Origin: Chryseobacterium vaccae
GTDB taxonomy: Bacteria > Bacteroidota > Bacteroidia > Flavobacteriales > Weeksellaceae
Length of the DNA: 64,000 nt
Reading direction: 5' to 3'
Assembly (NCBI RefSeq): GCF_009602705.1
Contig: NZ_VSWH01000001.1
Coordinates: forward strand, 310,001-374,000
The notes below the pieces were generated by a model. The model was not told the origin of the DNA and did no database searches. It saw only the letters and a program-made list of their open reading frames with translations. Below are positions 52,188 to 61,596 of the stretch, piece after piece (the first letter of the stretch is position 1; each line of letters begins with the position of its first letter). Made by a program: the position numbers and the translations under genes.

Positions 52188-53354
52188 ATGAAAAAAATCC
52201 TCTATACGCTCCTGACGTTTTCTACCATTACATTTTCCGCTCAAGGAAAGAAATTCTTTGAAAGCGGAGAAGTAAAGCTGCAGGCTCCGATAGAGAAAAT
52301 CAATATGAAATTCGCATACGATCTTCCTTTTGTACAGGTGATGATCAATGGAAAACCATACAACTTTTTGTTTGATACCGGTGCACCCACTGTGATCTCT
52401 TCTGCTATTTATGAAGAATTGGGTCTGGAAAAAAAGCATTCCAGTAAAGTAAAGGATTCCCAGAAAAATAAACAGGAACAGATCTTTACTATTCTGCCGG
52501 AAATGATTGTAGATAAAGCTGTTTTTAAAAATGTAGGAGCTATTGTCATGGATTTCGGGGCCTCAGAATTAAGCTGTTTTAAAATGGATGGTATTTTGGG
52601 AGCCAACCAAATGGCCAAGCTTGCCTGGAAGGTTAATTATGAGGGAAATTCACTGGAAGCAGCAGAAAATCTTTCACAGTTTGATCTGACCGGGTATGAT
52701 ATTGTGATTCCCTTCGATCCGAAAACCCAGAAAACACCAATTATTAAAACTAAAATTTTAGATAAAAAAACAGAACTGACCTTTGATACTGGTTTTTCAG
52801 GAAGGCTTAAAGTAGGAGAGAACAGCTATGATCCGAAAAAAGCAGGACAAAGTGTGGAAGTTTACGGAACCAATTCTGTAGGAGCTTATGGAGCAGGAAA
52901 GCCAGCACCTGGCTATATTTTCAGACTACCGGAACTCGCATTGGGAAATAGAAGTTTTGCCAATGAAATTGCCAATACCGGAGGTTCAAACTTAATCGGA
53001 AATGACTTTTTCAAAAATTTTGTTTTCATTCTCGACTGGTCCGGAAATAAAATCTACATGAAACGCATTAAAAATGAAACGATCAGGCTGGAGTCTTTTG
53101 GGTTCGGATATCGCTTCATTGATGCTAAGCCAACGGTTGCTCTGGTATATCAGGAAGAGAATTTTCCATTGAGAGTTGGTGATTCTATCATCAGTATCAA
53201 TGATGTGAATCTTGATAACCTTAATAAGGAAAGCGCCTGCTATTATTTCCTCAACAAGGCGGAAAAAGGGCAGAATGTAATTGATCTGAAAATAAAAAGA
53301 GAAGGAAAAGTGATGGAAATGAAATTGGAGAAGAAGGAATACCTGAAGGGATGA
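52188..53354 (+). CDS. Exported retropepsin-like aspartic protease with PDZ domain
   Basis: 388 residues from MKKILYTLLTFSTITFSAQ (Sec signal). The frame opens 13 codons earlier over a promoter box. Two Asp-Thr-Gly motifs, FLFDTGAPTVISS near residue 60 and LTFDTGFSGRL near 200, give both halves of an aspartic protease site in one chain. The C-terminal about 90 residues form a PDZ-like domain (GFGYRFIDAKPTVALVY, LRVGDSIISINDVNLDN). Probably a periplasmic protease or peptide binder. Monocistronic. Confidence 0.87.
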   Translation: MKKILYTLLTFSTITFSAQGKKFFESGEVKLQAPIEKINMKFAYDLPFVQVMINGKPYNFLFDTGAPTVISSAIYEELGLEKKHSSKVKDSQKNKQEQIFTILPEMIVDKAVFKNVGAIVMDFGASELSCFKMDGILGANQMAKLAWKVNYEGNSLEAAENLSQFDLTGYDIVIPFDPKTQKTPIIKTKILDKKTELTFDTGFSGRLKVGENSYDPKKAGQSVEVYGTNSVGAYGAGKPAPGYIFRLPELALGNRSFANEIANTGGSNLIGNDFFKNFVFILDWSGNKIYMKRIKNETIRLESFGFGYRFIDAKPTVALVYQEENFPLRVGDSIISINDVNLDNLNKESACYYFLNKAEKGQNVIDLKIKREGKVMEMKLEKKEYLKG

Positions 53355-53507
53355 GAAGGAAAGATAGAGGTTCGGAAATAAACGAAGCGGCTTTGTTTAT
53401 CCTTTAAAAATACAGCATCTTATACATCTTTGTCTGTCTTTGTGATCAATTAAAAAATTAATTCTGCTCTGCACCTGATTCATTCTAACCGATAAATAAT
53501 AAAATAA

Positions 53508-53541
53508 AAACCCCGTTCAATAAGCTTGAACGGGGTTTTTT
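53508..53541. terminator. Bidirectional terminator
   Basis: CCCCGTTCAA pairs with TTGAACGGGG around TAAGC, with an A run before and a T run after. It lies between the convergent retropepsin-like gene and a small membrane protein gene. Confidence 0.9.
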
Positions 53542-53561
53542 CAGTAAAATAAGAATTAAAG

Positions 53562-53816
53562 TTACAGATTTCTGCCTTTGTTCATTCTTGATGAATAATT
53601 TATTTTTCCGGCTAAGGAGCTGATGAATATCAATCCAAAGCCTAAGTAAGCCGCAAATGCGGTCAGATAAACAATTAAGCTGTTAAAACTTGGGTTGGTA
53701 GCGTATACCAGTACCGAAAAAACAGCAAAGCTCAAAAGAAGCACAAGGCTCCAGATGTGCATTTTTGCAGCATCTTCATTTCTCTTAAAAATCATTTCAA
53801 AAAAGTCTCTCATCAT
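53562..53816 (-). CDS. Small two-span membrane protein
   Basis: An 84-residue protein with a charged start (MMRDFFEMIFKRNEDAAKM) and two membrane segments (about 22-40 and 46-68), ending in a basic tail. No motif I recognise. The bidirectional terminator directly downstream supports a real gene. Confidence 0.65.
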   Translation of the reverse strand: MMRDFFEMIFKRNEDAAKMHIWSLVLLLSFAVFSVLVYATNPSFNSLIVYLTAFAAYLGFGLIFISSLAGKINYSSRMNKGRNL

Positions 53817-54304
53817 TAATCACTTTTTAAGGGTTATACATCTTTTTTCCGTTCTTCCATAGAACGGTCCGGAATCGATTTCCGTTATTTATCAACAGGC
53901 TTATGATCATGGTGAACTCGGCTAAGGTCACGATCTCTAAGACAGTATGATTATTTCGTACCAAGGTAGCTTAATGCTTCCTAATTATGTTAAAAGCAAT
54001 ATTGAATCAGTATGGTGATTCATGAGCTTTATGATACCGTACACAGCATTCATCGTAATGGAATTGATAGTTAACTATCTTTTCCTGTGCATACGGCATC
54101 TAAAGAAAAAGGATCATATAAAAATATAGGAACCGCCTTAATCTGGCCCAGCGGAAACTGAAATTCCGCAGAAAACCTTTTTCATCGTTGTGTTTTAACA
54201 ATTTTTTTTCATTGTTTTAGTAGCTAATTTCATGCCAAAGTGATTTTTTTGCCTATATTTATTTTAATTAACTTTAAATATCATAGGTTTAAGTACAATA
54301 TATA
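53817..54304. other. Gene-free gap with small hairpins
   Basis: A 488-base gap without a credible gene. It holds a perfect stem CCGTTCT-TCCAT-AGAACGG near 53850-53868 and a smaller one GCGGAA/TTCCGC at 54151-54169. Its middle part (53930-54120) is less AT-rich than typical gaps and could be a decayed gene, but no frame is convincing. Confidence 0.45.
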
Positions 54305-54820
54305 ATGACTTTTGAAAGTATAAAAGAGGATATAAATAATTCTTTGGGAAGTCTTTTAACACACGCAAAAGACTGCTCTTGGAATACAATTTCTCCCAAT
54401 ATAGGTTTTATTGTGTCTGACTTTAATGAGTTTAAGGGGGCCAATTCTTTTGAGAGGAGTATGTTGAGGAATAAGGTGAATAATTCTAAGAAATTATTAT
54501 CGTTGGAATCTGCTGTTGAAATGTTGAAGAAAGAGTATGATGATCTTTATGATATCAATTTATATATCTTCAGAGCATTCAGAAATGAAACGATTATTGA
54601 GATCCAGTATTACAGAAAATCAAATTTTGAGCCTGATTATTTTGAAACGGTAAAGGATAGCCAACCCATGCTTCATGCTAAAATAGCTTTGCCTTTTTAC
54701 GCTTCAGAAGGTGGGAAATTTGATGTCAACTGGGAATCTGGAGGAGGTTTCAGACATGCCTGGAAAAGTTTTCTTTATCGGTTTAAATACAAAAGAATAA
54801 TGAAAGAATTAAAAAGGTAG
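54305..54820 (+). CDS. Hypothetical protein
   Basis: A 171-residue soluble protein (MTFESIKEDINNSLGSLLTH), acidic in the first half and basic at the end (YRFKYKRIMKELKR). No signal peptide or known motif. It is isolated between two long gaps and has the AT-rich composition of the immunity-like genes of the RHS locus. I do not recognise the family. Confidence 0.6.
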   Translation: MTFESIKEDINNSLGSLLTHAKDCSWNTISPNIGFIVSDFNEFKGANSFERSMLRNKVNNSKKLLSLESAVEMLKKEYDDLYDINLYIFRAFRNETIIEIQYYRKSNFEPDYFETVKDSQPMLHAKIALPFYASEGGKFDVNWESGGGFRHAWKSFLYRFKYKRIMKELKR

Positions 54821-55179
54821 TGAGTATTTTAGTTTATTTGGATGCGATTTTTTATTTGCTCGCAGATTGGGCAGGTCAGGCAGATTTTCGGAGCAAAATG
54901 TGTTTAGATAAATCATTCTCGCATAAGATTAAAATCACTTTTTTTTGATGCCAAAAATAAATTTGTGCTATCAGCCAAATCTACGAGAACACATGTAATT
55001 CTTAGAATTTATTCAATAGAGGCGGACTTTAGTCCGCCCAAATAATAAAAAACAATCCATTGTCTTTAGCCAAAACCTATAAAAATCTGTTTGACTGAGC
55101 ATTAAAAAAATCAATTATAAAGAAATTGCGTTCAAACAAATCTAGATATATTTGAACGCAATTTAGCTAAAATGGCAAT
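54821..55179. other. Gap with palindromic repeat
   Basis: 359 bases without a gene. It contains the perfect palindromic copy C (55011-55080) and AATCTG-like words. TTTGAACGCAATTT with its inverted partner (TTGCGTTCAAA) at about 55126-55162 forms a hairpin just beyond the M28 stop that probably ends that transcript. Confidence 0.6.
55011..55080. repeat. Palindromic dispersed repeat (copy C, perfect stem)
   Basis: ATTCAATAGA then the perfect palindrome GGCGGACTTTAGTCCGCC (55021-55038), then about 40 bases similar to copy A (CCATTGTCTTTAGCCAAAAC). The best preserved member of the family. Confidence 0.8.
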
Positions 55180-56538
55180 TTACCAGTTCTTATCAATCAT
55201 ATAAATAAGCTGTGTCATCGCAGATGCTCCTAAAAGAAGTTCTCTGCGGTTTACCTTTTCAAAAGTATCTTCTTCCGTATGATGAATGTCAAAATATCTC
55301 TGAGAATCCGGAACAAGTTCTGCTGTTGGTACCCCCATCTGCTGAAGCGGAGAGATGTCTGCTCCTGAATATACACCTTCAAAATTATAAACACCGTAAG
55401 GGAAGAATAATTTTGTCCAGCTTTTGATCTGGTTTCTTTTGGCATCATCCATTTCTAAAGCAATGCCTCTTGGGGTAAAACCTCCTGCATCAGACTCTAT
55501 GGCAAAAAGATGTTTTTCATTTTTCTCTTTCACTGTTTTTCCGTACTGAAGACCACCTTTTAAGCCATTTTCTTCATTGGCAAAACATACTGCTCTGATG
55601 GTATGGTTGTTCTGGATACCCAGTTTTTTGAAAGTTCTTAATACCTCAATACTCTGTACAATTCCGGCTCCATCATCATGAGCCCCTTCGCCTACATCCC
55701 ATGAGTCAAGATGTCCACCTACAACAATCACGCTGTTGTCTTTTTTACCGGTAATTTCACCAATAACGGAGTGGGAGAGCTTTTCACCCTTCATTCCGCA
55801 ATTGGAATTAAGCTTGGCGGTAACTTTCTGTTTTTTCAATAATGCTTCCAGTTCGTCGGCCGTTGTGTTCCCGATTGCAGCAGCCGGAACTTTGGTGATC
55901 TTGTCTTCATAGCGCATGGCCCCTGTGTGAGGTACGTCATCAAATGCAGAGGATAAAGATCTGATAATGGCAAATTTTCCACCTTTTTTAGCGGTTAAAG
56001 TAGCTGCATTTACTCTGTATTTTGCGGCATCACCATACCCTCTGAAGGTTTCTACAAAAGACTGGCTGAAAGGGTAGTTGAAAAATACAATCTTATCTTT
56101 TACCTTTTCTGCCGGGAGTTTTTCATATTCCTCCATAGATTTCACCATGATGATCTCTCCAGATACATCTTTTCCGCCCGTACCTTCAGAATTTCCAAGG
56201 GAAAGCATTTTCAGGCTTTTCCACTTTCCGTCTGCGGCTTTAATGTGTAATGATTCTTTACCTCTTTCCCAGACCGGAATCATCACTTCCTGAAGCCATA
56301 CTTTATCAGCTCCGGCCTCACGGAGTTTCTGTTCAGCCCATTTTACGGATTGGTCATAAGCTTTGGAGCCACTCAAACGGTGTCCGATGTTTTTAGTCAG
56401 ATCTCTCAGATCTTCATAACCTTTCCCATGGTTCAATATCTCTATGGAAATTTTACTGAATTGTATGGAATCTTCCTTAGACTGGCCGAAAACAGCCATT
56501 CCAAAAATTAATAATGAGGTTCCTAATATCTTTTTCAT
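55180..56538 (-). CDS. Exported M28-family zinc aminopeptidase
   Basis: 452 residues from MKKILGTSLL, with a Sec signal (GMAVFGQ). The frame also opens at a TTG three codons earlier. A protease-associated domain is inserted at about residues 100-240. The M28 core has the metal and catalytic residues: H276 in GGHLDSWD, the Asp in HDDGAG, the Glu pair E322-E323 in FANEENG, ESDAGG, and the His in IHHTEEDTF. It should be an active di-zinc exopeptidase. It is 77 bases downstream of a paralogue, separated by a remnant tail. Confidence 0.9.
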   Translation of the reverse strand: MKKILGTSLLIFGMAVFGQSKEDSIQFSKISIEILNHGKGYEDLRDLTKNIGHRLSGSKAYDQSVKWAEQKLREAGADKVWLQEVMIPVWERGKESLHIKAADGKWKSLKMLSLGNSEGTGGKDVSGEIIMVKSMEEYEKLPAEKVKDKIVFFNYPFSQSFVETFRGYGDAAKYRVNAATLTAKKGGKFAIIRSLSSAFDDVPHTGAMRYEDKITKVPAAAIGNTTADELEALLKKQKVTAKLNSNCGMKGEKLSHSVIGEITGKKDNSVIVVGGHLDSWDVGEGAHDDGAGIVQSIEVLRTFKKLGIQNNHTIRAVCFANEENGLKGGLQYGKTVKEKNEKHLFAIESDAGGFTPRGIALEMDDAKRNQIKSWTKLFFPYGVYNFEGVYSGADISPLQQMGVPTAELVPDSQRYFDIHHTEEDTFEKVNRRELLLGASAMTQLIYMIDKNW

Positions 56539-56540
56539 TG

Positions 56541-56615
56541 TTACCAATTTTTATCAATCATATAAATAAGTTGTGTCATCACTTTAGCGTCGGCAGTTAT
56601 TTCGGATTTTTCATA
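56541..56615 (-). pseudogene. Leftover C-terminal tail of a third M28 copy
   Basis: Directly after the upstream paralogue's stop, and in the same frame, 24 codons read YEKSEITADAKV and then MTQLIYMIDKNW-stop. The last 12 residues are identical to the end of the downstream M28 protein. The tail has no start of its own. It looks like the scar of a deleted or recombined third tandem copy. Confidence 0.75.
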
Positions 56616-58022
56616 TTACCAGTTTTTATCAACCATAAAAATCATTTGTGTGATTACAACGGCTCCAAGAAGAAGTTCTCTTTTATTCACTTTGTCGAAA
56701 GTATCCTGTTCAGAATGATGGTAATCGAAATATCTTTGAGTATCTACAACAAGTTCTGCTAAAGGAATATCCTGTTTTTTCAAAGGGGAAATATCCTGAA
56801 CAGCATCGGTTTGGTCGAAATCATAAACGCCGTAAGGAAGAAAATATTCTTTCCAGGGATAAACCAGTCTTCTTCTCTGTGGTGACATATCTAAAGAAAA
56901 TCCCCGTGGAGAATAACCTCCGGCATCTGTTCCTAAGGCAAATACATGCCTTTCTTCTTTCTTTTTCACATAAGCAGCATACATTTCGCGGCCCTGTCCT
57001 CCGTTTTCACTGTTGGCAAACAAAACTACCCGGATGGTGTGATTGTTTTCATATCCAAGGGCTTTCAATGTTCTTAAAACTTCGATACACTGAACAACCC
57101 CGGTTCCATCATCAATAGCGCCTTCACTAATATCCCACGAATCAAGCTGAGCGCCTAAAACAATGACTTTAGAATCTTTTTTACCCTGAATTTCAGCAAT
57201 AATATTTGGATTTGTTGCATCTCCTTTTGATTCTGCGGTCATGTTGATTTTAGCCGTAACTTTCTGCTTTTTTAATGTTTTTTCCAGCTCATCTGCTGAT
57301 CTTACCCCTATTGATAAAGCAGGAATTTTAATTTTGTCATCAGGTTCATAATAAATCATTTTAGCATGAGGGGTATCATCATTCGCTGTTGTTAATGATC
57401 TTATAATTAATGCTTTTGCACCGGTTTTAGCAATAACGGAAGCAGAAATCAATTTTGATTTTGCAGTAAGTAAATAGGAGTCGCTGGTGTTGATGATTTT
57501 CGGGTCCATAGGCACGTTCACGAAAACTATTTTGTCTTTTAACTGGCCTATTGACATTGCATTAAGTTCTGACGTTGAATTTATTAAAACAATTTCCCCT
57601 GTCAGATCCTTTCCACCTGTTCCTTCAGAGTTTCCGAAAGAAAGCATTCTGATATTTTTCCAGTCTCCATTTCCTGTTTTTATCTGTAAAGATTCTTTTC
57701 CCCTGATCCAGACAGGAGCTTTGGCCTCTTGTCTCCAGATCATATCAATACCAATTTCTTTGAACTTTTTTTCTGCCCATTCTACTGCTTTGGCATAGCC
57801 GGGAGTAGCGCTGAAACGCGGTCCGACCCCTTTTGTGAGCTCTCCAAGGTTATCATAAGCCCTGCCATTGGTCATGATCTCGTCCGAGATCTTTTTAAAT
57901 TCGTCGTGGTAATTTAATTTTACAGGAATTGATGTTCTACCGGCAGGTTTTTTCTGTGGTTTTTTTTGAGAAAATAAAAATCCACTCAAAAAGAGTGGAA
58001 GTATAATGAAGATTTTTTTCAT
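56616..58022 (-). CDS. Exported M28-family protein, probably catalytically inactive
   Basis: A 468-residue paralogue of the next gene with a Sec signal (SGFLFSQ), a PA insert and an M28 core. Key positions differ: Q292 replaces the zinc-binding His (GAQLDSWD), S338 replaces the catalytic Glu (FANSENGG), and Ile replaces the His before the bridging Asp (EGAIDDGTG). TDAGG and HHSEQDTF are kept. It is probably a pseudo-peptidase that binds peptides or its active paralogue. First of the tandem pair. Confidence 0.87.
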   Translation of the reverse strand: MKKIFIILPLFLSGFLFSQKKPQKKPAGRTSIPVKLNYHDEFKKISDEIMTNGRAYDNLGELTKGVGPRFSATPGYAKAVEWAEKKFKEIGIDMIWRQEAKAPVWIRGKESLQIKTGNGDWKNIRMLSFGNSEGTGGKDLTGEIVLINSTSELNAMSIGQLKDKIVFVNVPMDPKIINTSDSYLLTAKSKLISASVIAKTGAKALIIRSLTTANDDTPHAKMIYYEPDDKIKIPALSIGVRSADELEKTLKKQKVTAKINMTAESKGDATNPNIIAEIQGKKDSKVIVLGAQLDSWDISEGAIDDGTGVVQCIEVLRTLKALGYENNHTIRVVLFANSENGGQGREMYAAYVKKKEERHVFALGTDAGGYSPRGFSLDMSPQRRRLVYPWKEYFLPYGVYDFDQTDAVQDISPLKKQDIPLAELVVDTQRYFDYHHSEQDTFDKVNKRELLLGAVVITQMIFMVDKNW

Positions 58023-58077
58023 TTTTTATTTACCTTTCTTTTTCCGATGATAAAAGTAGGGAAAAAATAGGAATTTA

Positions 58078-59322
58078 TTAAGGTTTCATGTCATACATTA
58101 ACAGTGCTGTAACCAATTTCGGTTCAATGAATGTACATTTTGGAGGCATGCTGAGTTTCAGATCTGAAATTTTAATCATATCGTTGAAACTTACAGGATA
58201 GATTCCGAAGCCTACCTTGCCTTCACCGCTTTCTACCTTTTCTTTTAAAATATTGATTCCCTGAATGTTTGAGGTTCCTTTTACATAGGTAATCTTTTCA
58301 GAACTGTCAGGATCTTCTATTTTCAGGACGCTTTTAAAAATATATTTATCAAGCAGGTGGTGATCCAGATTGTCCAGAGACATTTCCTTTGAACGAAGAT
58401 CGTGCTTAACGTGAAGTGAATAAAACTTACCATCCAGATACATTGAAATATGGAATTTTTGTGAAGGAAAGTATGATGCCTCACCCTTTTCATGGATCAG
58501 GAAGTACTCTTCCAGCTTTTTTAAAAATTCTTCGCTTGAAAGACCATTCAGGTCACTCAGAATTCTGTTGTAATCATGGATCTTGATCGATTGGTTGGAA
58601 ACAATAAAACTGTAAACGAAATTATATGCCTCTGTTCCGTTATGTTTTTTATTCTTTTCTTTATGATGTTTGGCGTTCAATGCTGTAGAGCCAATCCTGT
58701 GGTGGCCGTCCGCAATATAGAATGAATCAATCTGATCGATCACTTCTTTGAACTGCTGAAGTTTCAGGCGGTTATCTATTCTCCAGATTTTATGTCTGAT
58801 CCCGATAGAATCGACATGGTTGAAAATAGGAACGTTTTTTTCCTCATGATTCATCAGAAGCTCAATCTTGGAATTGGAAGGGTAGGTAAGGAGAACAGGT
58901 TCTGCCTGCAGGCTTACTTTTTCCAGATAATGAGCCAGCTTTTCTTTTTTCTGAGGAATGGTGCTTTCGTGTCTTTTGATCTTTCCGTTCCAGAAATCTT
59001 CAATACTGGCAAGCCCAAGCAAGCCTCTGAAAATTTGTTTGTTGGGATAGATCTGCTCATAAAGATAGTACGCAGAATTGTCCTGAACGAGTTTTTTATC
59101 ATCCAGAAGCTCTTCAAATGTAGAACGGATCTTTCGTAAGTTCCGGTCGATATCTTTGGATTTACTCACAACATATGGTTTTATCATATTGATGTAAGTA
59201 TTCTCTATCTGAGCTTTCTCCGTAATTTCCTCCTGAGTAAAATTATCCAGAGGGTGGGTAGGGAAAGTGCTCTCAAGGTCTTTATGAGGTCTTATTCCAC
59301 GGAAAGGTTTGAAAATAGGCAT
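58078..59322 (-). CDS. DUF1015 family protein
   Basis: A 414-residue cytosolic protein beginning IFKPFRGIRPHKDLE, with YYLYEQIYPNKQIFRGLLGL, the signature IADGHHRIGSTAL near residue 210 and a C-terminal VGFGIYPVSFNDMIKIS. The family is widespread and usually linked with serA. The enzyme activity is unproven; an ATPase/kinase-like role in serine metabolism has been suggested by genomic linkage. It starts two bases after serA, clearly cotranscribed. Confidence 0.88.
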   Translation of the reverse strand: MPIFKPFRGIRPHKDLESTFPTHPLDNFTQEEITEKAQIENTYINMIKPYVVSKSKDIDRNLRKIRSTFEELLDDKKLVQDNSAYYLYEQIYPNKQIFRGLLGLASIEDFWNGKIKRHESTIPQKKEKLAHYLEKVSLQAEPVLLTYPSNSKIELLMNHEEKNVPIFNHVDSIGIRHKIWRIDNRLKLQQFKEVIDQIDSFYIADGHHRIGSTALNAKHHKEKNKKHNGTEAYNFVYSFIVSNQSIKIHDYNRILSDLNGLSSEEFLKKLEEYFLIHEKGEASYFPSQKFHISMYLDGKFYSLHVKHDLRSKEMSLDNLDHHLLDKYIFKSVLKIEDPDSSEKITYVKGTSNIQGINILKEKVESGEGKVGFGIYPVSFNDMIKISDLKLSMPPKCTFIEPKLVTALLMYDMKP

Positions 59323-59324
59323 AT

Positions 59325-60290
59325 TTATCTTATAGTTTCTTTTTGTAGCTTAATAATTTGTTCCGCAAGTTCAGCACCGATTTTTTCCTGTGCATCCACT
59401 GTATTTCCGCCTATGTGAGGGGAAAGGGATAATGCAGGATTCATCAGTAAGGGAAGTTCCGGGCTGGGTTCGTTTTCAAAAACGTCCAGTGCTGCTCCGG
59501 CTACTTTTTCCGACTCGATGAAATCAATCAGTGTTACTTCATTGATCACTCCGCCTCTTGCAGTGTTTACAATGTAGACTCCGTCTTTCATTTTTTCAAA
59601 CTGAGGCGTGTCTATGATATATTCGCTCGTCTTTGGAGTATTGATACTGATAAAGTCTGTGTCTTTAAGAAAAGCATCCATATCATTGGTGGAAGTAATC
59701 TCAAAGTTGAGGCTTTGTCCGTCAAAAAAATCCAGGGTAAGCTTTTTTGTTTTCGGGTTCTTGGTAAGTACTTTGATCTTCATCCCTAAAGCTATACCTA
59801 TTTTCACAACTTCCTGTCCAATGCTTCCGAAGCCAATTACTCCCAGTGTTTTTCCTGAAAGTTCATAAGCTTTGCTGAAAGATTTTTTCATTGCATTGAA
59901 ATGAGTTTCTCCTTCCAGCGGCATCAGCCTGTTCGATTCATGAAGGAATCTTGCCAGTGCAAAAAAATGTCCGAAAACAAGTTCCGCTACTGATTTTGAA
60001 GAGGCTGTAGGAGTATTGATCACTTTAATCCCTTTGCTTTTGGCATACTCTACATCAATATTATCCATTCCGATACCTCCACGTCCGATAATCTGCAGAC
60101 CAGGACAGGCATCAATCAGATCTTGTTTTACTTTCGTTGCGCTTCTCACTAAAAGAACATCTACGTTATTTTCATTAATAAAATTAATAACGTGATCCTG
60201 GGCCACTCTGTTGGGCAGAACTTCAATTCCTGCCTCTTTAAGTGCCAGTTCTCCTGTTTTTGAGATTCCGTCGTTTGCTAAAACTTTCAT
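59325..60290 (-). CDS. serA: D-3-phosphoglycerate dehydrogenase (short form)
   Basis: A 321-residue D-2-hydroxyacid dehydrogenase. GRGGIGMDNIDVEYAKSKG, the NAD-binding GVIGFGSIGQEVVKIG near residue 147, NTARGGVINE and the catalytic HIGGNTVDAQEKIG are present. There is no C-terminal ACT domain, so serine feedback through ACT is not expected. Placement between serC and the DUF1015 gene fixes the serine-pathway role. Confidence 0.9.
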   Translation of the reverse strand: MKVLANDGISKTGELALKEAGIEVLPNRVAQDHVINFINENNVDVLLVRSATKVKQDLIDACPGLQIIGRGGIGMDNIDVEYAKSKGIKVINTPTASSKSVAELVFGHFFALARFLHESNRLMPLEGETHFNAMKKSFSKAYELSGKTLGVIGFGSIGQEVVKIGIALGMKIKVLTKNPKTKKLTLDFFDGQSLNFEITSTNDMDAFLKDTDFISINTPKTSEYIIDTPQFEKMKDGVYIVNTARGGVINEVTLIDFIESEKVAGAALDVFENEPSPELPLLMNPALSLSPHIGGNTVDAQEKIGAELAEQIIKLQKETIR

Positions 60291-60416
60291 GTGTTATTGG
60301 ATTTAAAGATTGAAAAATTTAATTATTTAAAAAATTTAAATCGGGCCGCAAATTAATAAATTTAAATGAACTGCCTTAAATCTTTCAATCTTTGAATTTT
60401 TTTAATGCTTAAATAA

Positions 60417-61481
60417 TTACCTGATCGATTTCATAACATCCACCAATACCTGTACGCTTTCAATTGGTAGTGCGTTGTAAAGGCTGGCTCTGTAACCTCC
60501 CAGACTTCTGTGTCCGTTCAGTCCGCTGATTCCTGCAGCTTTCCAGGCATTGTCAAACTCTTCTTTTTTGCTCTCGTCTGTTAATTTAAAAGAAACATTC
60601 ATCAGAGAACGGTCTTCTTTTACGCAGAAGGTTTCAAACAATGGATTACTGTCTATTTCATCATATAATAATTTCGCTTTGGCTTCATTTCTCTCTTCAG
60701 CAGCAGCAATTCCTCCGTTTCTCTCAAGATACTGTAAGGTAAGAAGAGATGCATAAATTGGGAATACCGGAGGGGTATTGTACATGGATTCTTTAGAAAT
60801 GTGCTGCGAATAATCCAGCATGGAAAGCATATTTTCTCTTCCTGTTTTTCCAAGGATCTCTTTTTTTATCACCACAAGGGTTACGCCCGCAGGTCCCATA
60901 TTTTTCTGAGCTCCGGCATAGATAAGGTCGAATTTTGAAAAGTCGAGTTGTCTTGAGAAAATGTCAGAACTCATATCACATACCATCAGCGTATCTACTT
61001 CAGGGAAAGATTTCATCTGGGTTCCGTAAATCGTATTGTTGGAGGTACAGTGGAAATAGTCGTACTCCGAACCTACAGTATAATTTTTTGGAATGAATGA
61101 ATAGTTTTCTTCTTTGGAAGAGTCTACCACATCAACAGTTCCTAATTTTTTAGCTTCTTTAATGGCTCCTGCTGCCCAGGTTCCGGTGTCCAGATAGGCT
61201 GCTTTACCGTCTGTTTTCAAAAGATTGTAGGGAACCATTGCAAACTGCATGCTGGCACCGCTTCCTAAATAAAGAACTTCATAATCATCTCCAAGGTTCA
61301 TCAGCCTTTTTACGATAGCACGTGCTTCATCCATTACCGCTACAAAATCCTTGCTTCTGTGGGAAATTTCCAAAAGGGAAAGTCCAATTCCATTAAAATC
61401 AAGAATGGCCTGTGCCGATTTTTCGAATACCTCCTGAGGTAAAATGCATGGTCCTGCGCTGAAATTATGCTTTTTGCTCAT
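60417..61481 (-). CDS. serC: Phosphoserine transaminase
   Basis: A 354-residue class V PLP aminotransferase. KHNFSAGPCILPQEV at the start, LLEISHRSKDF, the PLP Lys K193 in YAGAQKNMGPAG, and GLNGHRSLGGYRASLYNA near the end are hallmarks. It converts 3-phosphohydroxypyruvate to phosphoserine. It is upstream of serA by 126 bases. No serB is in the window. Confidence 0.94.
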   Translation of the reverse strand: MSKKHNFSAGPCILPQEVFEKSAQAILDFNGIGLSLLEISHRSKDFVAVMDEARAIVKRLMNLGDDYEVLYLGSGASMQFAMVPYNLLKTDGKAAYLDTGTWAAGAIKEAKKLGTVDVVDSSKEENYSFIPKNYTVGSEYDYFHCTSNNTIYGTQMKSFPEVDTLMVCDMSSDIFSRQLDFSKFDLIYAGAQKNMGPAGVTLVVIKKEILGKTGRENMLSMLDYSQHISKESMYNTPPVFPIYASLLTLQYLERNGGIAAAEERNEAKAKLLYDEIDSNPLFETFCVKEDRSLMNVSFKLTDESKKEEFDNAWKAAGISGLNGHRSLGGYRASLYNALPIESVQVLVDVMKSIR

Positions 61482-61568
61482 AGTGTTGTTTTTTGGTTGT
61501 GCAAGAACAGACTTGCGGTTTCATTATTAAAATTTTACTAGATTTCTTGATATTTATAGTAAAAAAAA

Positions 61569-61596
61569 CCGTCTCATCGTCATGAGACGGCGTTTT
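61569..61596 (-). terminator. Rho-independent terminator of the ferredoxin gene
   Basis: CCGTCTCAT pairs with ATGAGACGG around a four-base loop. An A run before it on + gives the T run on the minus transcript. It lies directly after the ferredoxin stop. Confidence 0.88.

Noticed and set aside
53817..54304. tRNA or small structured RNA in the hairpin-bearing gap
   Set aside because: No T-loop or anticodon-stem pattern; only isolated short hairpins.
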